Shown: positions 12,458 through 25,900 of the stretch, piece by piece
Layout of the letters: each line of letters begins with the position of its first letter
Numbering within the stretch: position 1 is the first letter of the stretch
NCBI GenBank assembly: GCA_039619475.1
Contig: CM077115.1
Location: 415,284,557 to 415,348,556, forward strand
DNA from: Icerya purchasi
Lineage: Eukaryota; Arthropoda; Insecta; Hemiptera; Monophlebidae
DNA: 64,000 bases
Direction: 5' to 3'
Position numbers and translations under genes: made by a program
The notes under the pieces: model-generated
The model's database searches: none
What the model saw: only the letters and a program-made list of their open reading frames with translations
Told to the model about the DNA's origin: nothing

Positions 12458-13320
12458 TCGGACACGTCATAAAAGAACTTTACTCAGCAGTAACTAGAAA
12501 GGAAAGGATCAATTAAATACTGATTCGGTCAGAAATAGCCAGAATGAAGGACCGAGCACTGGTATAATGGACTGGGAGGAAAGAGGCAGATTGTAAGAGA
12601 CCCAATAATGACCAGAAATCCAAAGGATAATAAATTAAAATAAAGAATAGCACATTCAGACGGAAGGGAAGGACATTCAAAGAAGATATGGTTGAGATCA
12701 TAGCCAGCTTCGCGATTTGGATGAAGATAATAGTTACGACCGTTATGACAGTTACGAGAGAGAGTTAAATGACAACGAAATCGCGAAGAAGGTAATATCG
12801 AGTATGATTAAGGCGCAAACGAATAGTAGAGATTACAACGGCATTTCGTAGAATAAGAAAGTCATAAAACCGAGGGTGGGTAGGAAAATTTGGCTGGATG
12901 GACAGATGGAAGGAATGATTGTTAGAGGAGGAAGAAACATCTGACCAGAATTTAGTATGAAATTTTAATTATGGCGGTAGCGGGTTGGAAGCGGGAATTT
13001 AATTGAAATAGAGGCGCAGGAGGATGAAACAACTCTAGCCAAAGAATCCGCATCTTATCATCCTCAATGCGTACACAGACTAGGGACCACCCAGAGCAAA
13101 TCAGCATGAATGGATTGGAGAGCAAGAAGACTGTAGATACGGAATCGAATACGAAGTGCGACAACATCGCAGCAGTGAGTGGGAAAGGAAGAGCAAATAA
13201 ATTGTGGACGGCACTCACGGAATCAGAGATAATCCAATAGTTGTTGGAAAAGGAGCGATGTGAAGATACACACAGACAATTAGACGCAAGATGACGATAT
13301 GTTCAACGGTAAAAATAGTA
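12458..13320 (-). mobile_element. Non-LTR RNase H/3' fragment, same family as 6060-8125
   Basis: Minus-strand translation includes CSSFPTHCCDVVALRIRYL, then KFHTKFWSDVSSSSNNHSF, LSIQPNFPTHPRFYDFLIL and IRLRLNHTRYYLL. The copy at 6060-8125 has KLHSKFWSDMYARSFSNPH, LSIQPSIPRKPWF and CRLRFNHSLLP in the same order. Stops and frameshifts throughout. It begins within RNase H, so it is strongly 5'-truncated. Confidence 0.72.
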
Positions 13321-15222
13321 CACAGAAGGAAGAATTACATTTCGTTGATTTATTTTTTTTAGGCGCGTAATATGTTCTTTAAAATATTTTAACCCGCACG
13401 CATTTTTGTTTGGTCATCCAGCGAACTGTTTTTCTAATTTGTTTTAATAAAACACATTCCCCTTCGTCTTCTTCATTATGCACCAGTTTCTCTTTGCTCT
13501 TTATCACTTCCGAATCTGTTACGAGTTTCTGCGTCTTTTTCTAAACCGAATCAACGACAAACCTTACGTATCGTTTTTTTCCACATTATTTACCTGTGTT
13601 ATAAAATGATCACCTCTTCTCTTCCTCAATGCCGATCACGATCACATTAATGACTGCGTCCGATATGGAAAACGAAAAAAAATGAATTTCACGACTACAA
13701 GGAAATCAAAAACATAACCGGGCAACTGCTTTAAGAATACGAACAAATTATACAGTAAGGCGAGTAATAGTAGCAGTAATACAAATATAGACAGCAGCGC
13801 AGATTAAACGTGAAATAGTAACTGGCATTGCAGATTAAGGTGCATTTTCGACAATACAAAGTGTGACTAGATCGAATTTGTTCCTTGCGCCGTTTAATTA
13901 GCGTGGCATTAATAATTTCTGGTCGCGTTCAGTGCAATTTTCTCTTGTAATAACTTCATTTTCTGACATCTACGATAATTCGTTTATTCCGTATCGATAT
14001 ACTAATTAAAATTTGTCGACTCTTTTACTAATACAAATAACATACATATGGTTTAGGTTGAAATATGGCGTCGTTAAAATGAAATTTTCCCCGAGTCACG
14101 GCGGTTTCGAATTGATAAACTAGAATAAAATACGTTATTACCGGCAATGCGCAACTAAAACAAGGATCAAATCAACAGTTAACGCTATTATTTTACCACA
14201 TCATACACCTCGAGAGTAATTTTATGCGTTGATAGCAACGCAACTTGAACCAATATCATCAAGTTGAATCTGAGAACATGTTTTCGCGCTTACCAGGGAA
14301 AATGTTGCACTAAAACTGAGATAATTTGTTTGTTGCCCATTGATTATTCGTTCTATACGAACATTTCCATTGCAAAATTTAAATTAGAAACTCTGATAAA
14401 ATGTTCGCCTGCAGATATTTAAAAAATATTATAAAAAACTTGATCGTAACGTATAGAGAATGTAACATATTAAACCAAAACAAAAACGAAAAAAAAACTT
14501 GAGGAGGAATAAAGTAAATGTGATGCGCTATTGTAAGAGAGGATTTAAAAAGAAAATTTAAATTAAATAATAATTTCGAGAATATAAAATTAAATTTCGC
14601 GTTAATGAATTTTTTTTGAGAATATTTTCACGACGAAACCTCGAGCAACAACTGCTCAACGAATTGTTTTTACCGCGGACGACAATGGCGTTTAAAGAAG
14701 TTATTTCAGAATTATTTGCGTGAATATCAATTTTAAATAATGCCGCGAGGGAACCTTTTTCTATTTTCGCAAAAAAAAATTGGCAAGTCGGAAAATTAAG
14801 AAAACGAGCTATCGTTAGAAATTTTCTATTCAAATAAATGACAAGACTTTCTACTGTCAGCCCGGAGCGTTAATTCCTTGTCAACCTTGATATGCACTCT
14901 ATAACACGATCAGTTCTCACGTGGTAGAAATGCTGTTCTTTAATTTCCATTGGGCGTCAATTTTCCTTAAACATCTCTTATTTTAAGGGCAGTGCCTGTT
15001 TTTTTGTTTTCTTATTTATTTTAATTTTTTTTTTTTTGGTCATCGGTAATTGTAGTAGTTAAAAGAACGAATTTAAAGTTACTATAATTTAATAAAAATG
15101 CGTTTAAACATGAAAAATTATCACTCAATAAAAGGTAATATATTTTACGGTAAAGTATATATAAGTACATATATATAATTACTTTTAAACAACATTAATA
15201 CTTCTTAGAAACTGTAACAATT
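13321..15222. other. AT-rich intronic sequence, nothing recognised
   Basis: I find no coding homology. A 91-codon minus frame at 14558-14833 lacks motifs. Confidence 0.5.
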
Positions 15223-16095
15223 AATAAAATGCTTTTTTACAAAAAATAAATACCGATACTTGAAGGTTTATTATAGAAATTTAAAAATGCACTAAAAAGT
15301 AAAAAATAATTACTCCCGATAAGAAAATATATGTATATCAGAGTGATATAACACTTAAGTGGTGATATCGTAATTCTTATACAACATTAAAACCTTAATT
15401 AGAGTTGGAATTAAATTCATGTTAGGAACAATTTAATCAACATTTAATACAGTTTTTAATTATTCTTTTAACATGAATTTGATGCCAACTCTAAAAAATT
15501 AATGTTGTATAAGAATTACGATATCACCACTTAAGTGTTATATCACTCTGATATATATATTTTCTCATCGGGAGTAATTATTTTTTACTTTTTAGTGCAT
15601 TTTTATAATAAACCTTCAAGTATCGATATTAATTTTTTGTAAAAAAGCATTTTATTTCGTTACTTTTTAGTGCATCATTTTTATTCAATTAAATTAAAAC
15701 ATTTATTTCCACGGTAAAAACACCAAAAGCTACATTTCCATGGTAATTTGGCAAATTTATAGTATTTTAAGTCAGAAATCTAATCCGACGGTGAAAACAA
15801 TCATGAATGAAAAGCATCCAAAAAGCTTCAATCTCCCGCATTACTATTAAGGATAACTCAAAAACTATCGGTCGGACCTTGATCAAATTTAAATGGGACC
15901 ACATGACAAACACCACCTTTCAAATAAAAGAAGAATCATCAAAATCGGTTCATCTAGAAGAAAGTTTTGAGGTAACACACATAAAAAAAAAATAAATAAA
16001 TAAATAAATAAAAAATAAAAATAAAAATAAATAAAAAAACAAACAAAAAACAGTCGAATTGAATACCTCCTCCTTTTTTGAAGTCGGTTAAAAAA
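15223..16095 (+). repeat. Composite foldback repeat, copy A
   Basis: Two parts. (1) A foldback: about 15223-15435 and 15470-15657 are near-perfect inverted arms, both containing ATATCAGAGTGATATAACAC/ACTTAAGTG and TGCACTAAAAAGTAAAAAA, around a spacer of roughly 35-40 bp. (2) A unique part at 15658-16095 with CCACGGTAAAAACACCAAAA, AATCATGAATGAAAAGCAT and CTCAAAAACTATCGGTC, an (AAATA)n stretch, and the end CCTCCTCCTTTTTTGAAGTC. The whole unit recurs at 59590-60445 in opposite orientation. No transposase is encoded. Confidence 0.85.
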
Positions 16096-16389
16096 CTACA
16101 TTAAATACTCTTGATTTTTTGGTATTTGCCTTAGGGGTGGGGGGGGGGGTGATTGTATTGTTATATACTCATCAGTTAATATGGTTTTTTAATTGTTGCA
16201 ATTTCAACCTAGTGTATATCGAGACTCTAATAAAGTATTAATGTAGTTTAAGAATAATCATAATATCTCTTACTTAAATATACTTCTCTGAAACATAGTT
16301 ATTTCAATACTTTTTTTTAAAATAATTTTTCTTTATTATTTTTGGTGTTAATTTTTTGAGTGATAACACGGACAAAGACAAATCAAAAA

Positions 16390-16712
16390 TGCTACTAACT
16401 TCTGTACTCTATAAAAATGGGTATCGGGTGAAGGCTCGTATGCAACATTTTCATGATCATATCTTCTTTGAATGTCTATCCGTCGTGAACGAACGCACTT
16501 CTTTGTACTCCAATCTGTTATCACTCAAACTCCCTACTCCTTATTGTGCCTCGTATATCTTATCGTTTCCGTCGATCCCCGTTGTTCCTACCCTCAGTTC
16601 TTTTATTCTATCAATATTTAATACCGACTCTACATTTAATTGATCCTTCTCTCTCGTATCGTTTCTAGGCGAAAATCCTTCGTTGACATGCCCAAAGGGG
16701 GGTTAAAAAAAA
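16390..16712 (+). mobile_element. Non-LTR 3' end fragment, same family
   Basis: Plus-strand frame with HDHIFFECLSVVNERTSLYS, NLLSLKLPTPYCASYILSF and TLSSFILSI. It parallels VNHVFFECSALFNEQSVLYS, NLLQLNAPAPYNISSILSF and IIASFLYSI of the 6060-8125 copy. A 3' UTR (TTTCTAGGCGAAAATCC, GTTGACATGCCC) and a poly-A run at about 16707-16717 follow. Confidence 0.75.
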
Positions 16713-17689
16713 AAACATTTTCATGTCAATGATGAGCTTCTAAACCGACGACGTTATGAAGGTTAAAAATTCATTATCTTTATTCAAATCTAAAGTTTCA
16801 CAAGAAACTAATGTCGATAATACTTGATCACACGCGTTCATTTCCTTTTTAATTTCAAAGTTATTGCGGCATTGTATTTTTCCTATATTCTAATGAAAAA
16901 CGTCGATTAAAGAAGAAAAAAAAAACAAAACAAAACAACTCTCTAGAGCTGCTAAAGAACGAGCTGCAAATTAGTTTAAAATTTCTTAGTTAAGTTTTAC
17001 CACGTTAAAAACTTGTTTTCTCTCCACTGTACGCTGCTTCCATCGTAAATAACTTGAGGAGATGCTAGGAAACTCCTCCTTCTAAGTTTGTGTTGCTCAA
17101 TATCCACCCCTATTTGTACATTTTCTTGTGGTACAGACCTGGGCGTAGTGTTTGTGGCAAATATTATGACCGAAACGTGAATACACGTAAAACTGCACTT
17201 GGAACTGATAGTAAATGTTTGATCTATCGATATACAAAAGTAAGTAAGCTTCCGTCTCATATGGTGTGCACGTTTGCCATTACCTTCCGCATGTGACTCT
17301 ATTAGCGATTATCTTAATTATTTGTAATAATTTCCGGTCGTGAGGGAAGTTAAGCGCTCCGGTAGCTAAGCTATCGCGACGGCTGTTAGGAAAACTAGAA
17401 GCTATAAGAAAACCAAAAAGCCCATACCGGTGAAAGAAAATAAATGTCATTAAGACGGTCTCATAATTTCTCGGCACAATGATGCCACCATCGAAAGGAA
17501 GGAAAAAAGATATAAATATAAATAAGAGAAGTGAAAAATTTTATACAAAAGTAAAAAACAAACGAGAACTTAATTAGAAGTGGCTCTGCGAATAAAAAAT
17601 AGGCGCGGGGATTGCTGAATTTTTTTTGTTTGCTGTTATATTTTAGCAAATAAAAATCCTAATGACTTTCGTGATTACTATATATATTT
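16713..17689. other. AT-rich intronic sequence, nothing firm
   Basis: A 68-codon plus frame (17090-17296) reads WYRPGRSVCGKYYDRN and meets a donor-like AAAA|gtaagt, but I recognise no family. The antisense 87-codon frame is equally unsupported. Confidence 0.4.
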
Positions 17690-18655
17690 TTTTTCATGAA
17701 CGTCAACAAAGGGCCACCGTCACCCAGAAGCATTATGAAAGGAGAAAATTCAGTTAGATATAAATTCTGTCAGAGATTGATAGTATAAAAATACAATGAG
17801 CGCAGGAATAGATATAGGGCGTAGACAAAGATAAGATGTATGAAGCGCAATATAAAACGGGAAGACCAAACGATAGCAAGCAGGAATACAGAATAGAGAG
17901 TTCAATAATGAGGGGTACTTAAAAAATACATGATTAAAAGCATACAAGACCTCGTTATTTCGATGAAGAGGATAATTTGGAGAAAGCGAGAGGAAGATAA
18001 TAGAATGTGGTTGAAAGGCGAGCGAATAATGGAGGTGACAGTAAAAAGTCATAGTACCAGCGATAAGATGGAAGACTAGGTGTTAAACGACGGGCAGATA
18101 GAAGGAGAGAGGGCTGGAAAACGATGGAGCCTATCCGACCAAAGTCTGGGCGTGGAATTTTTTACACGGGGTAACAGATGAGAAGCAGGAATTCCCGGAA
18201 ACAATGCAGCAGAGCGAGCTAAAGAATCGGAAATTTTGTTGTCCTCTGTGCCGAAATGGCTAGGTGTACCCAAAGCAAATCAATATGTACGAAATAATGA
18301 AGCGAGGAAAGATCATAGATAAGAGAACGTATACGGAGGATGAGAAAATCGCAAGAGTGAGTAGGAAAGGAAGAACAGATAGTCTGGAGAGCGCTCGTGA
18401 AATCAGAAACAATCGAATAATCGGAAGAGAAACGATGGGAGGAGATATAAATAATAGAACGTAGGGCAGTCACAACGTGGACAGCAAAGATAGTACCGAA
18501 AGGAAGGAAGACGAAAAGATTCAGAAAAGTTGATGTTGGGAAGAATAAAAGAGGCTCCGGCTCCATTAAGCCCCCGAGAACCATCGGTAAAAATAGGCTC
18601 ACGAAGAAACATTGCTTCCGAAGGATCAGGAAACTTGCAAACGAATTTAAAAAAA
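17690..18655 (-). mobile_element. Non-LTR RNase H/3' fragment, same family
   Basis: Minus-strand translation from 18655: FKFVCKFPDPSEAMFLREP, IFTDGSRGLNGAGASFILP (first RNase H Asp), IVSDFTSALQTICSSF, CDFLILRIRSLI, IDLLWV..., DNKISDSLARSAA, then a C-terminal FNHVFFKYPSLL segment. The frame changes several times. The 3' UTR reads CTTCTGGGTGACGG and TTGTTGACGTTC, then an A-rich tail. No RT domain remains. Confidence 0.8.
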
Positions 18656-21600
18656 CAAAATCACACAGCTACATCGATAAATTTGCTACAGAGGGCGCCT
18701 CGTGTTCCACCGATTTTTACGGCGCTTGAAATGGTTCGTGTAAATATAAATAATTAAGAATGACCCGGACTCCCTCTTTAAGGTCATTGCCATACCTGTG
18801 TAGCAGATTTTAGAATCATATTTAATGAATTGTTTTCTCTTCTGACTTTTTATGAACCAGCTTATTATTTCAATTTTATTAAATAGGTTGTTCATTTTTA
18901 CCAATAGGTTAATTCTTTAAAAAAATGTGTACAGAATAGCAGAAATATTCGGATTAATGAAATGATTTCAAAAATTAAAAATATAAATTAAAAAGACACG
19001 TAATTGAACTTAAAGTATTAAAATAATAGAAACATTTTACTATTAGTGAAACTGAACTAAATTATACATTGAATAAAAATAAAAACGACTAGTTTCCTTA
19101 CAACGCAGTTTTAGTATACAGGCTATGATTTTTGTTTTAATTTTAGTTATAATATCGGGATAGTTGGTATCACATATATGTCTGTATCGGTTACTGATAA
19201 TGAGGAATTATATATTTATCTATATTGTTTAACATTAATATAAATTAATTGAAAACAATTAAACTATTAAATAAATACATAATTGCGAAATCAATAATCA
19301 GTAGAGATGTATTTTTGATATGAACCATTCCGATGCAATAACGAACATTTTAAAATGGTTACGATTTTGTTGAAAACCGGCGAAATTAGTGATTTTATTT
19401 TTAATAAATTTCCACGGTTTAATTTAGTTCCACAAGTATTCAAATGTTTTTATTACTATGTATAAACTCGTATGTTCAGGTATGCATTTTTTTAATTACG
19501 TACATACATATATATATATTATATTTTTATAATTTTTAAAACCATTATTTCATCAATGTTAATTTGAATATGTATAAATATATACTTAAATTTTAATAAT
19601 TTCCGTGTTTAACGTTTATTTGTAATATAGAAAATTCTAGAAATGAAATGTTTTATAAAAAAAACAATGTCGTTTTATTTCATCATGTTTAAATTATCTT
19701 CGGACATCGTAAATTTTTCAAAAAATAAAAGGCACGCGCGATCTAATTAAAATTAAAAATATAAAACTAACGTTATCACTCTGTTAAAGTTTAAAACGTT
19801 TCGAATCAGCTGCTTTTTTATTTTTATGGCTCATTGGAAACTGTATTTTCTAAAAATTTATTAAACCTTTTTGTATGAATTTTCAGTTCATTGACCTTTT
19901 TTTTTTTTTTTTTTTTTTTTTTATATATATATCTAAGGAATACGTTTAGAGGTAAAATTTTGTTTACAATTTCATTTGCCGTCCTCAAAGTGATGTATTT
20001 GAAATTTCTATCTTCCAAACACGTGCCGAGAAAATTAATTCGAGAAAATTGTACGGACATTGTAAGTTGCGTGTGCGAAAGACACAAAACCGTTGAAGTT
20101 TCTGAAAGAAATACGCTAATTACATCCAATTCTTTCTGCGCTCTCGTTAGGACGTTTAAATTTACTGACCAATTTAGTGCCGTACGGCATAGCGATCTAA
20201 CAAACTGGAGAAACTGGCGCAACTCAAGGATGATCAACCTTCACTTCTAATTGCACTCAATTCCTTTCTATATAAAATTCATCGTTTAGATTTTTTTTAA
20301 TAACTCCATTTTTCATAGAATTCTTTCATTCTGTAGTTTACTTAGAAATGCAGATGTCACGGAAAGAAAAAAGGAGGCTTTTCAACATTAGGCATCAAGT
20401 TTTGTGATGTGGGTATGATGATAAAGAAAATGAAATGTACACAAATAGAAATTCGGGACAGTTATAAGAGATGCATGTGAAAGATCAGTGAAAAGAGAAG
20501 AAGATAGATAAATGGAACACAAAAACTAGATGAAGATAAAGAATGTATATATGTGGAAAAAGAAATTTATGATGAAAAGAGAAAGCAAAATTAAAAGTTT
20601 GATGAAAAATGGGAGAACATCACATGATGATGAAGAATTAAAGCAGAACAAATTAAGCGAATGAACCAATCACTACAATAAATCAAAAAGGGCTTATAAA
20701 TAATTCTCTGCGACTGTTTCAGTTAACATACTTCCATAAAACTTTTATTTTTTACTTAAGATTACGAACTGGCTCGTTTAAAACAATTTACTAATATATC
20801 CTGAATGAAAGAATGAATGAATGAATGAATGAATGAATGAATGAATAAATAAATAAAATTTGTTAATAAAAATTTTTTGTAATAAAATTTGTTCAACGAA
20901 TTACATCAATTTCAAAAGTATCGAGCGATATACTTTCTCCAGCATGTGATAGTGTTTATAAATCATAGGTTACAATTTCCATATATATTCTCGTATTAAA
21001 CTGACACTATTTTTAGGCGCATAGTTATAAGTGTCTATATATTTTTTTTATCTTTTTTTTTTTTTGCTGTGTATGCAAATAACTACCATTATTTTTCTAA
21101 TTATTCCTGCTGTATTATATCTAATATTCGCGACAGTTGCTATTCTTTTGTGCAAATAAATTTTGTTTTTATAAACTGAGCAAACATTTCGAATTTGACG
21201 CCGGGCAAATATAAATGTCGCGCCTTTTTAGACCGTAATTATTTTTAAGTGCAGACAAAATTATTTTATTATTATTGTTTTTTTTATCTCCCGTTAAATA
21301 GTAAAAATTAGTTAATTTACAAATAAAATATACAAAAACACTTCTGGCCGGTGTTTATAATAATCCAATACATCGAACAGCAGTATAAACAAATATTTAG
21401 ATTATTAAACAGGCGGTTAACATTCTCCGTTGTATCGGAATGTTTTAAAGATGGAAGAGAAAAAGTAACGTTATATATATATATATATGTATATATATAT
21501 GTATTTGTATATTTATATGTGTATAAATTGTAATTGTTAACAACAAATTAACGACTCTACAAATAAGTTGCGTTTTTAATATCGTACTCGTTTTAAACTG

Positions 21601-22660
21601 TTATGTCGTTTAAAATGTTTAACTAACAATGACCATATTTTAACTGTATCTTTCTCTTTACTTCTGATTAAGATTCACAATGTTTTCATTTAACAGCGCC
21701 ATTCTAACTAAATTTATACGTAGTATTAACGCGGTGGCTTCAGAGAACGTTTCCGATAATTAATACGGAGTCATGAAATTCCGGTAAACATACGTTCCGC
21801 AGTTATTCAATGCTACCTTTGAGGTTACAAAACTTGCATAACGATTCCCGGTCTGTTTCGTTACCGTTCAAAAAAAAAAAAAGTCGTACTAGTTGATCTT
21901 TTAAAAATCACATACCCGGATTTTTAAAAAAGAAAACAAAAACATTTAATATATTATCGTTATCGCAATGAAAAACTACTCCAACTTTAAATGTTACGTT
22001 TTAGCGAGTCAATTAAAGTTGTAATATATATATATATATATATATTAATTTATTCTTTCATTGGACACGTCAACAGTGGAACTTATCAAACGCAGAGAAT
22101 AGCACATTATATACGGAAACAGTAACATATATTTTCAACTGGTTTTCAACTTTTCTTGATTAGGATATATCCTGTTACTTTTCAATTCTCCTACTTTTTA
22201 CATAGATGCATAACTTTTATATATACCACCCAGAGTGGAAGCATCGCAACAGGGTGTGCCGGTACTAGCGCGTGATTTCGCATATAGGGATAAGAGTTTT
22301 TTATGCATTAGACTATTACATTTCAAAATGGATGTTTTCGATAATAAAATTATTTACAAGATATTCTTATTCGTATTTAAAAAAAAAAATAAATATTAAG
22401 CTGTGCTATTAAACAAATTATTCATTAATGCGGTAAAAACTGTGATGCGCCAAGTATAGAGTTATAAATTGAAATAAAGGAGCGAAATGAGTAAAAATTA
22501 TTAATTTCGGAATGCGGTAGTCTGTTAAGTTTTGCCTATTGAAAACTTGCTGTTATATTCAGTTATTCATTAATAAGCATCCATTAATGATAAGCAGGAT
22601 GACACTAAAGTAACATTTTTTCGTCAAGAATATTTTATTATTAAACGGGTAACGTCGAAA
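18656..22660. other. AT-rich intronic sequence with simple repeats
   Basis: Includes a T run with adjoining TA at 19899-19930, a (GAAT)n/(AAAT)n tract at 20811-20857, and (TA)n at 21472-21502 and 22022-22044. The 119-codon plus and 137-codon minus frames at about 19824-20250 overlap, and neither has a recognised domain. Confidence 0.5.
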
Positions 22661-22673
22661 TAATAATGCAAAG

Positions 22674-22720
22674 GATTTCAGAATTTTCAGAATTTTCAGA
22701 ATTTTCAGAATTTTCAGAAT
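22674..22720 (+). repeat. 9-bp tandem repeat (agaattttc)
   Basis: About five tandem units. In one frame they read SEF repeatedly within a 73-codon frame at 22666-22887, but the frame has no family signal. Confidence 0.8.
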
Positions 22721-22844
22721 CAATTAAGACGAAGCACCATAAAAATCCGCTAACTAACTCCTTAATGGTTAGCTTAGATAAAGTCAGACGTAGAGAAGGG
22801 AAATCATATTATCCCTGCTATTTGGGTTACCTTCATACTAACGA

Positions 22845-22950
22845 TATGCGATCGTCTTATTATATAACTTGCCTTTTTTATTTGTAATTGTTTTTGGGTG
22901 AAGGTGTTTTGACAAGCCCATTAAGAAAAACAAAAAAAAAAAAGAAAATC
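22845..22950 (+). mobile_element. Very short 3' end of the same non-LTR family
   Basis: TTGTTTTTGGGTGAAGGTG...TTGACAAGCCC followed by A-rich sequence matches the 3' UTR ends near 16655, 17700 (minus) and 50845. Essentially no coding sequence remains. Confidence 0.5.
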
Positions 22951-25900
22951 ATAAAAAAAATCCCATCAGCATGCTTTTTGACCACCCGTCTTTTTAGTAT
23001 TTTGTATCTCTGCTTCACTCATGCTATTTTTTATTTCTATGTTTGCTTTTTTTCCGTTTTCCTCCTTATGCTGTCTACCGTCATTTGGATAGACCGACGA
23101 ATACTTGTAAATGAAATTACAAAAAATAAATAAATAAATAAAATTAAAAAGAAAAAAAAAAAAGGGTCAAAAATAACCGAGGATGGAAACATTACCCTTT
23201 TGTACATTTTTAGTTAGCAAATTTATTATAGGAATGGGGCACAGAAGGATAAATTATTTAAGAAAAAAATTGTATGGAAATCTACCAATTAGTACAATAA
23301 CGTAAGCTAAAAAGGAACAAAACGGAACAGTTTAATGAGATAATATGTTTTCGAAAAACCTTGATTTTAATATTATTCTTTAACATGTTCCCGAGGGATT
23401 AAGTCGACGATGAAGGGGCAGCAAGGAAATTTTTCGAGTTACCGAATTTTTAAGGTTCCGCGTACTCGAAATTGTCATAATGAGACAACGAACGCGAAAT
23501 TAAAAATGGACACAGCAGGGTGGAATATTGCAAGGAAAGTTATTCTAGAACCACTAGTCGTTTATTGCAAGAGTAAAAGCCGATAATATAGCCGAAATTT
23601 AAACGCCAAAATCCGTATCTCGCGCACGTGATTTAACCGAGAGCCCATTATTCTCGAGCGCGCTCAATTCGATTTTAAATTCGTTCAGTAGTTTTTGAGT
23701 TAGCGTTTTCACGGGTCTCCTAATGTAATTTTATATCATTTAATTAGGAGATAAATGTGTCGAAGTGAGCCCCGGTTATTTAATAAACAGTCGTATTTTT
23801 ATACCTGTACAAATCGTATTCCTGCTGTTGAAAATTAAATTTTACAGCAACAAAAATGTGATGAAATACAAAAATAAAAAAATTGCCGCAAAAAAAAATT
23901 ATCGTTTTTGAAATAGACACCGGTTACCGAGGTGCAGTGTGTGTTGTTTTTTTTTTTTGAAATCTATTTTTATATTCGTTTGTCATTAAAAAGAATTTTA
24001 AACTGTCAAAGATTGCAACAACATGAGAAAAAGTACACACAACATTTCTGTAGTGTTGTTTGAAGTTTCAGCCATTTTATCACCGGAGAAAAGGTGTGAC
24101 GGTCACGTTTGACTTTTTTAATTGAGTAAATCGGCTTCCTTTTTTCTTTTTTCTTTTTTTTTCTTTTTTTTTTTTTTTTATAACAAAACATTACCTCGTT
24201 TTAGTTTAAAATGAAACTTTACATGTAGCGTTATTTTATTAATTTATTAAAAGTTTCCGAATGTTTAGATCTGCTAATTTCTAGTCGCAATTGAAATATA
24301 TTTTTCTTTTTCTTCTTATTAATGATACGAGAAACAACCAACCAGTCATTTTTATTTACCGAAAACGTTTTGGAAAACCGGAATAATAAATAATATACAC
24401 CCGAATCGTACTAAATATAATTTGCACGTACGCGTAATGTGGGTTCCCCTGCGGACGGTACTATCGCCCATTGACCTTTTATGTCTGATGATAATCGCGA
24501 AATATTACAGTACTACGGACAATGATTATAACTGAACTAAAAATTGAAAATGAAAACGACGGTTCTGCCAAAGAATCTTTCGACACGAGTATCAAAATCA
24601 ATTTTCCGATGCAATTGAAACAAGGAAAATGGAACACAATCAAGCACTACTCCGACAGTAGCAGTAGAAAAAAAGAGTCCATTCAATTCTTCGATTCCGC
24701 CGTTTCTGACAAAAAGCCCTTTCCCAGAGGTATAGTAGCGTTTTCAATAAAATTATCAAACACGCTAAAATAAAAACACCTAATTTCACTGCGCGCAGAT
24801 CACCCTATTTCTTCTATTTAATTACTCAGTACTCGCGAAATTTAAAAGGTCAGCAGCCGGCTATTCTGCTCACTAAAGAGCAGATAGTGGACAGGAACAC
24901 ACTGCTTCCGGAGTACCGTATTTTATGAAAATTAAAGCCCGTTAGCAAGCAATTGAACCATGTAATAGAGTCGGCCTTTCCGGATGACCGAAATTACCTG
25001 CAGAGAAAAAGTCACGTAAATGTCACAACTATAAAAAACAAATATCAGCTGCGTGCGAACGTGTCTTGTGTGTGGGTGCGTGACGGTTTCAAAATGTGCA
25101 GTGAATATATTTAAAAATTATAGATGGATTTCTGTAATTCATACTGCAACGAATACGGGGAACATGAAGACGCCACACAAATTTCGTCTAGACACAACGG
25201 TAACGGACACGGGGATCGGTTTCCATGAAGAAGCCTTTTAACACGATTTATACGTTTATTACCATTTACGAATGCCGCTTTCATAAAGAAGGGTGAGGGG
25301 CCAAACAGTAGGGGGAAAAAAAATTACAAAAACTAATGATAAAGGCGGTCAAGTCGATGATGTTCTTTAGGGAGAGAATTATCGAAGAATTCAGGTGGTT
25401 GTTGGAACACTAGCTCGTGTCAAGACACTGAGAGGAAACCCGAACGTCCGCATAAATACACCCTTTACGGACTTTTAGACGCCTCACGGAAATTATTTCG
25501 TCGACACGCCAAGCAGCTTGCGTTTTCGTAAATGGCGTCGTAACGCCACTTTCGATGTTACTATCGATAAATCGTTCCAACTGTGTAATTTGGAATTCGA
25601 ATAAATGCGACATAGTTTAAATATTATTATAAAATGTAAATCTCCATGTCAATGTAATATACTCGTTTTGAAAACAAATTGAAATTTTGATTCTATAGGC
25701 AACTGTCAGAGGGCTTAAAAATAAGAAGAAAAAAACTTTACTTAAGGGTGTACACACTGATACGATGAATAAAGAAAATACCGCGACTAATTCGCTCTTC
25801 AAAACATTCCATCTGCTTAATATAAGTGACGTTCATAGTACTCCGAAATATTCGTTGCATCATTAATATTTCATTACGTTAAATAAACAATTAAATAAAA

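Noticed and set aside
19824..20250. Overlapping 137-codon minus and 119-codon plus frames, first suspected as a chemoreceptor piece
   Set aside because: No receptor signature could be aligned, and both frames include homopolymer-encoded Lys or Phe runs.
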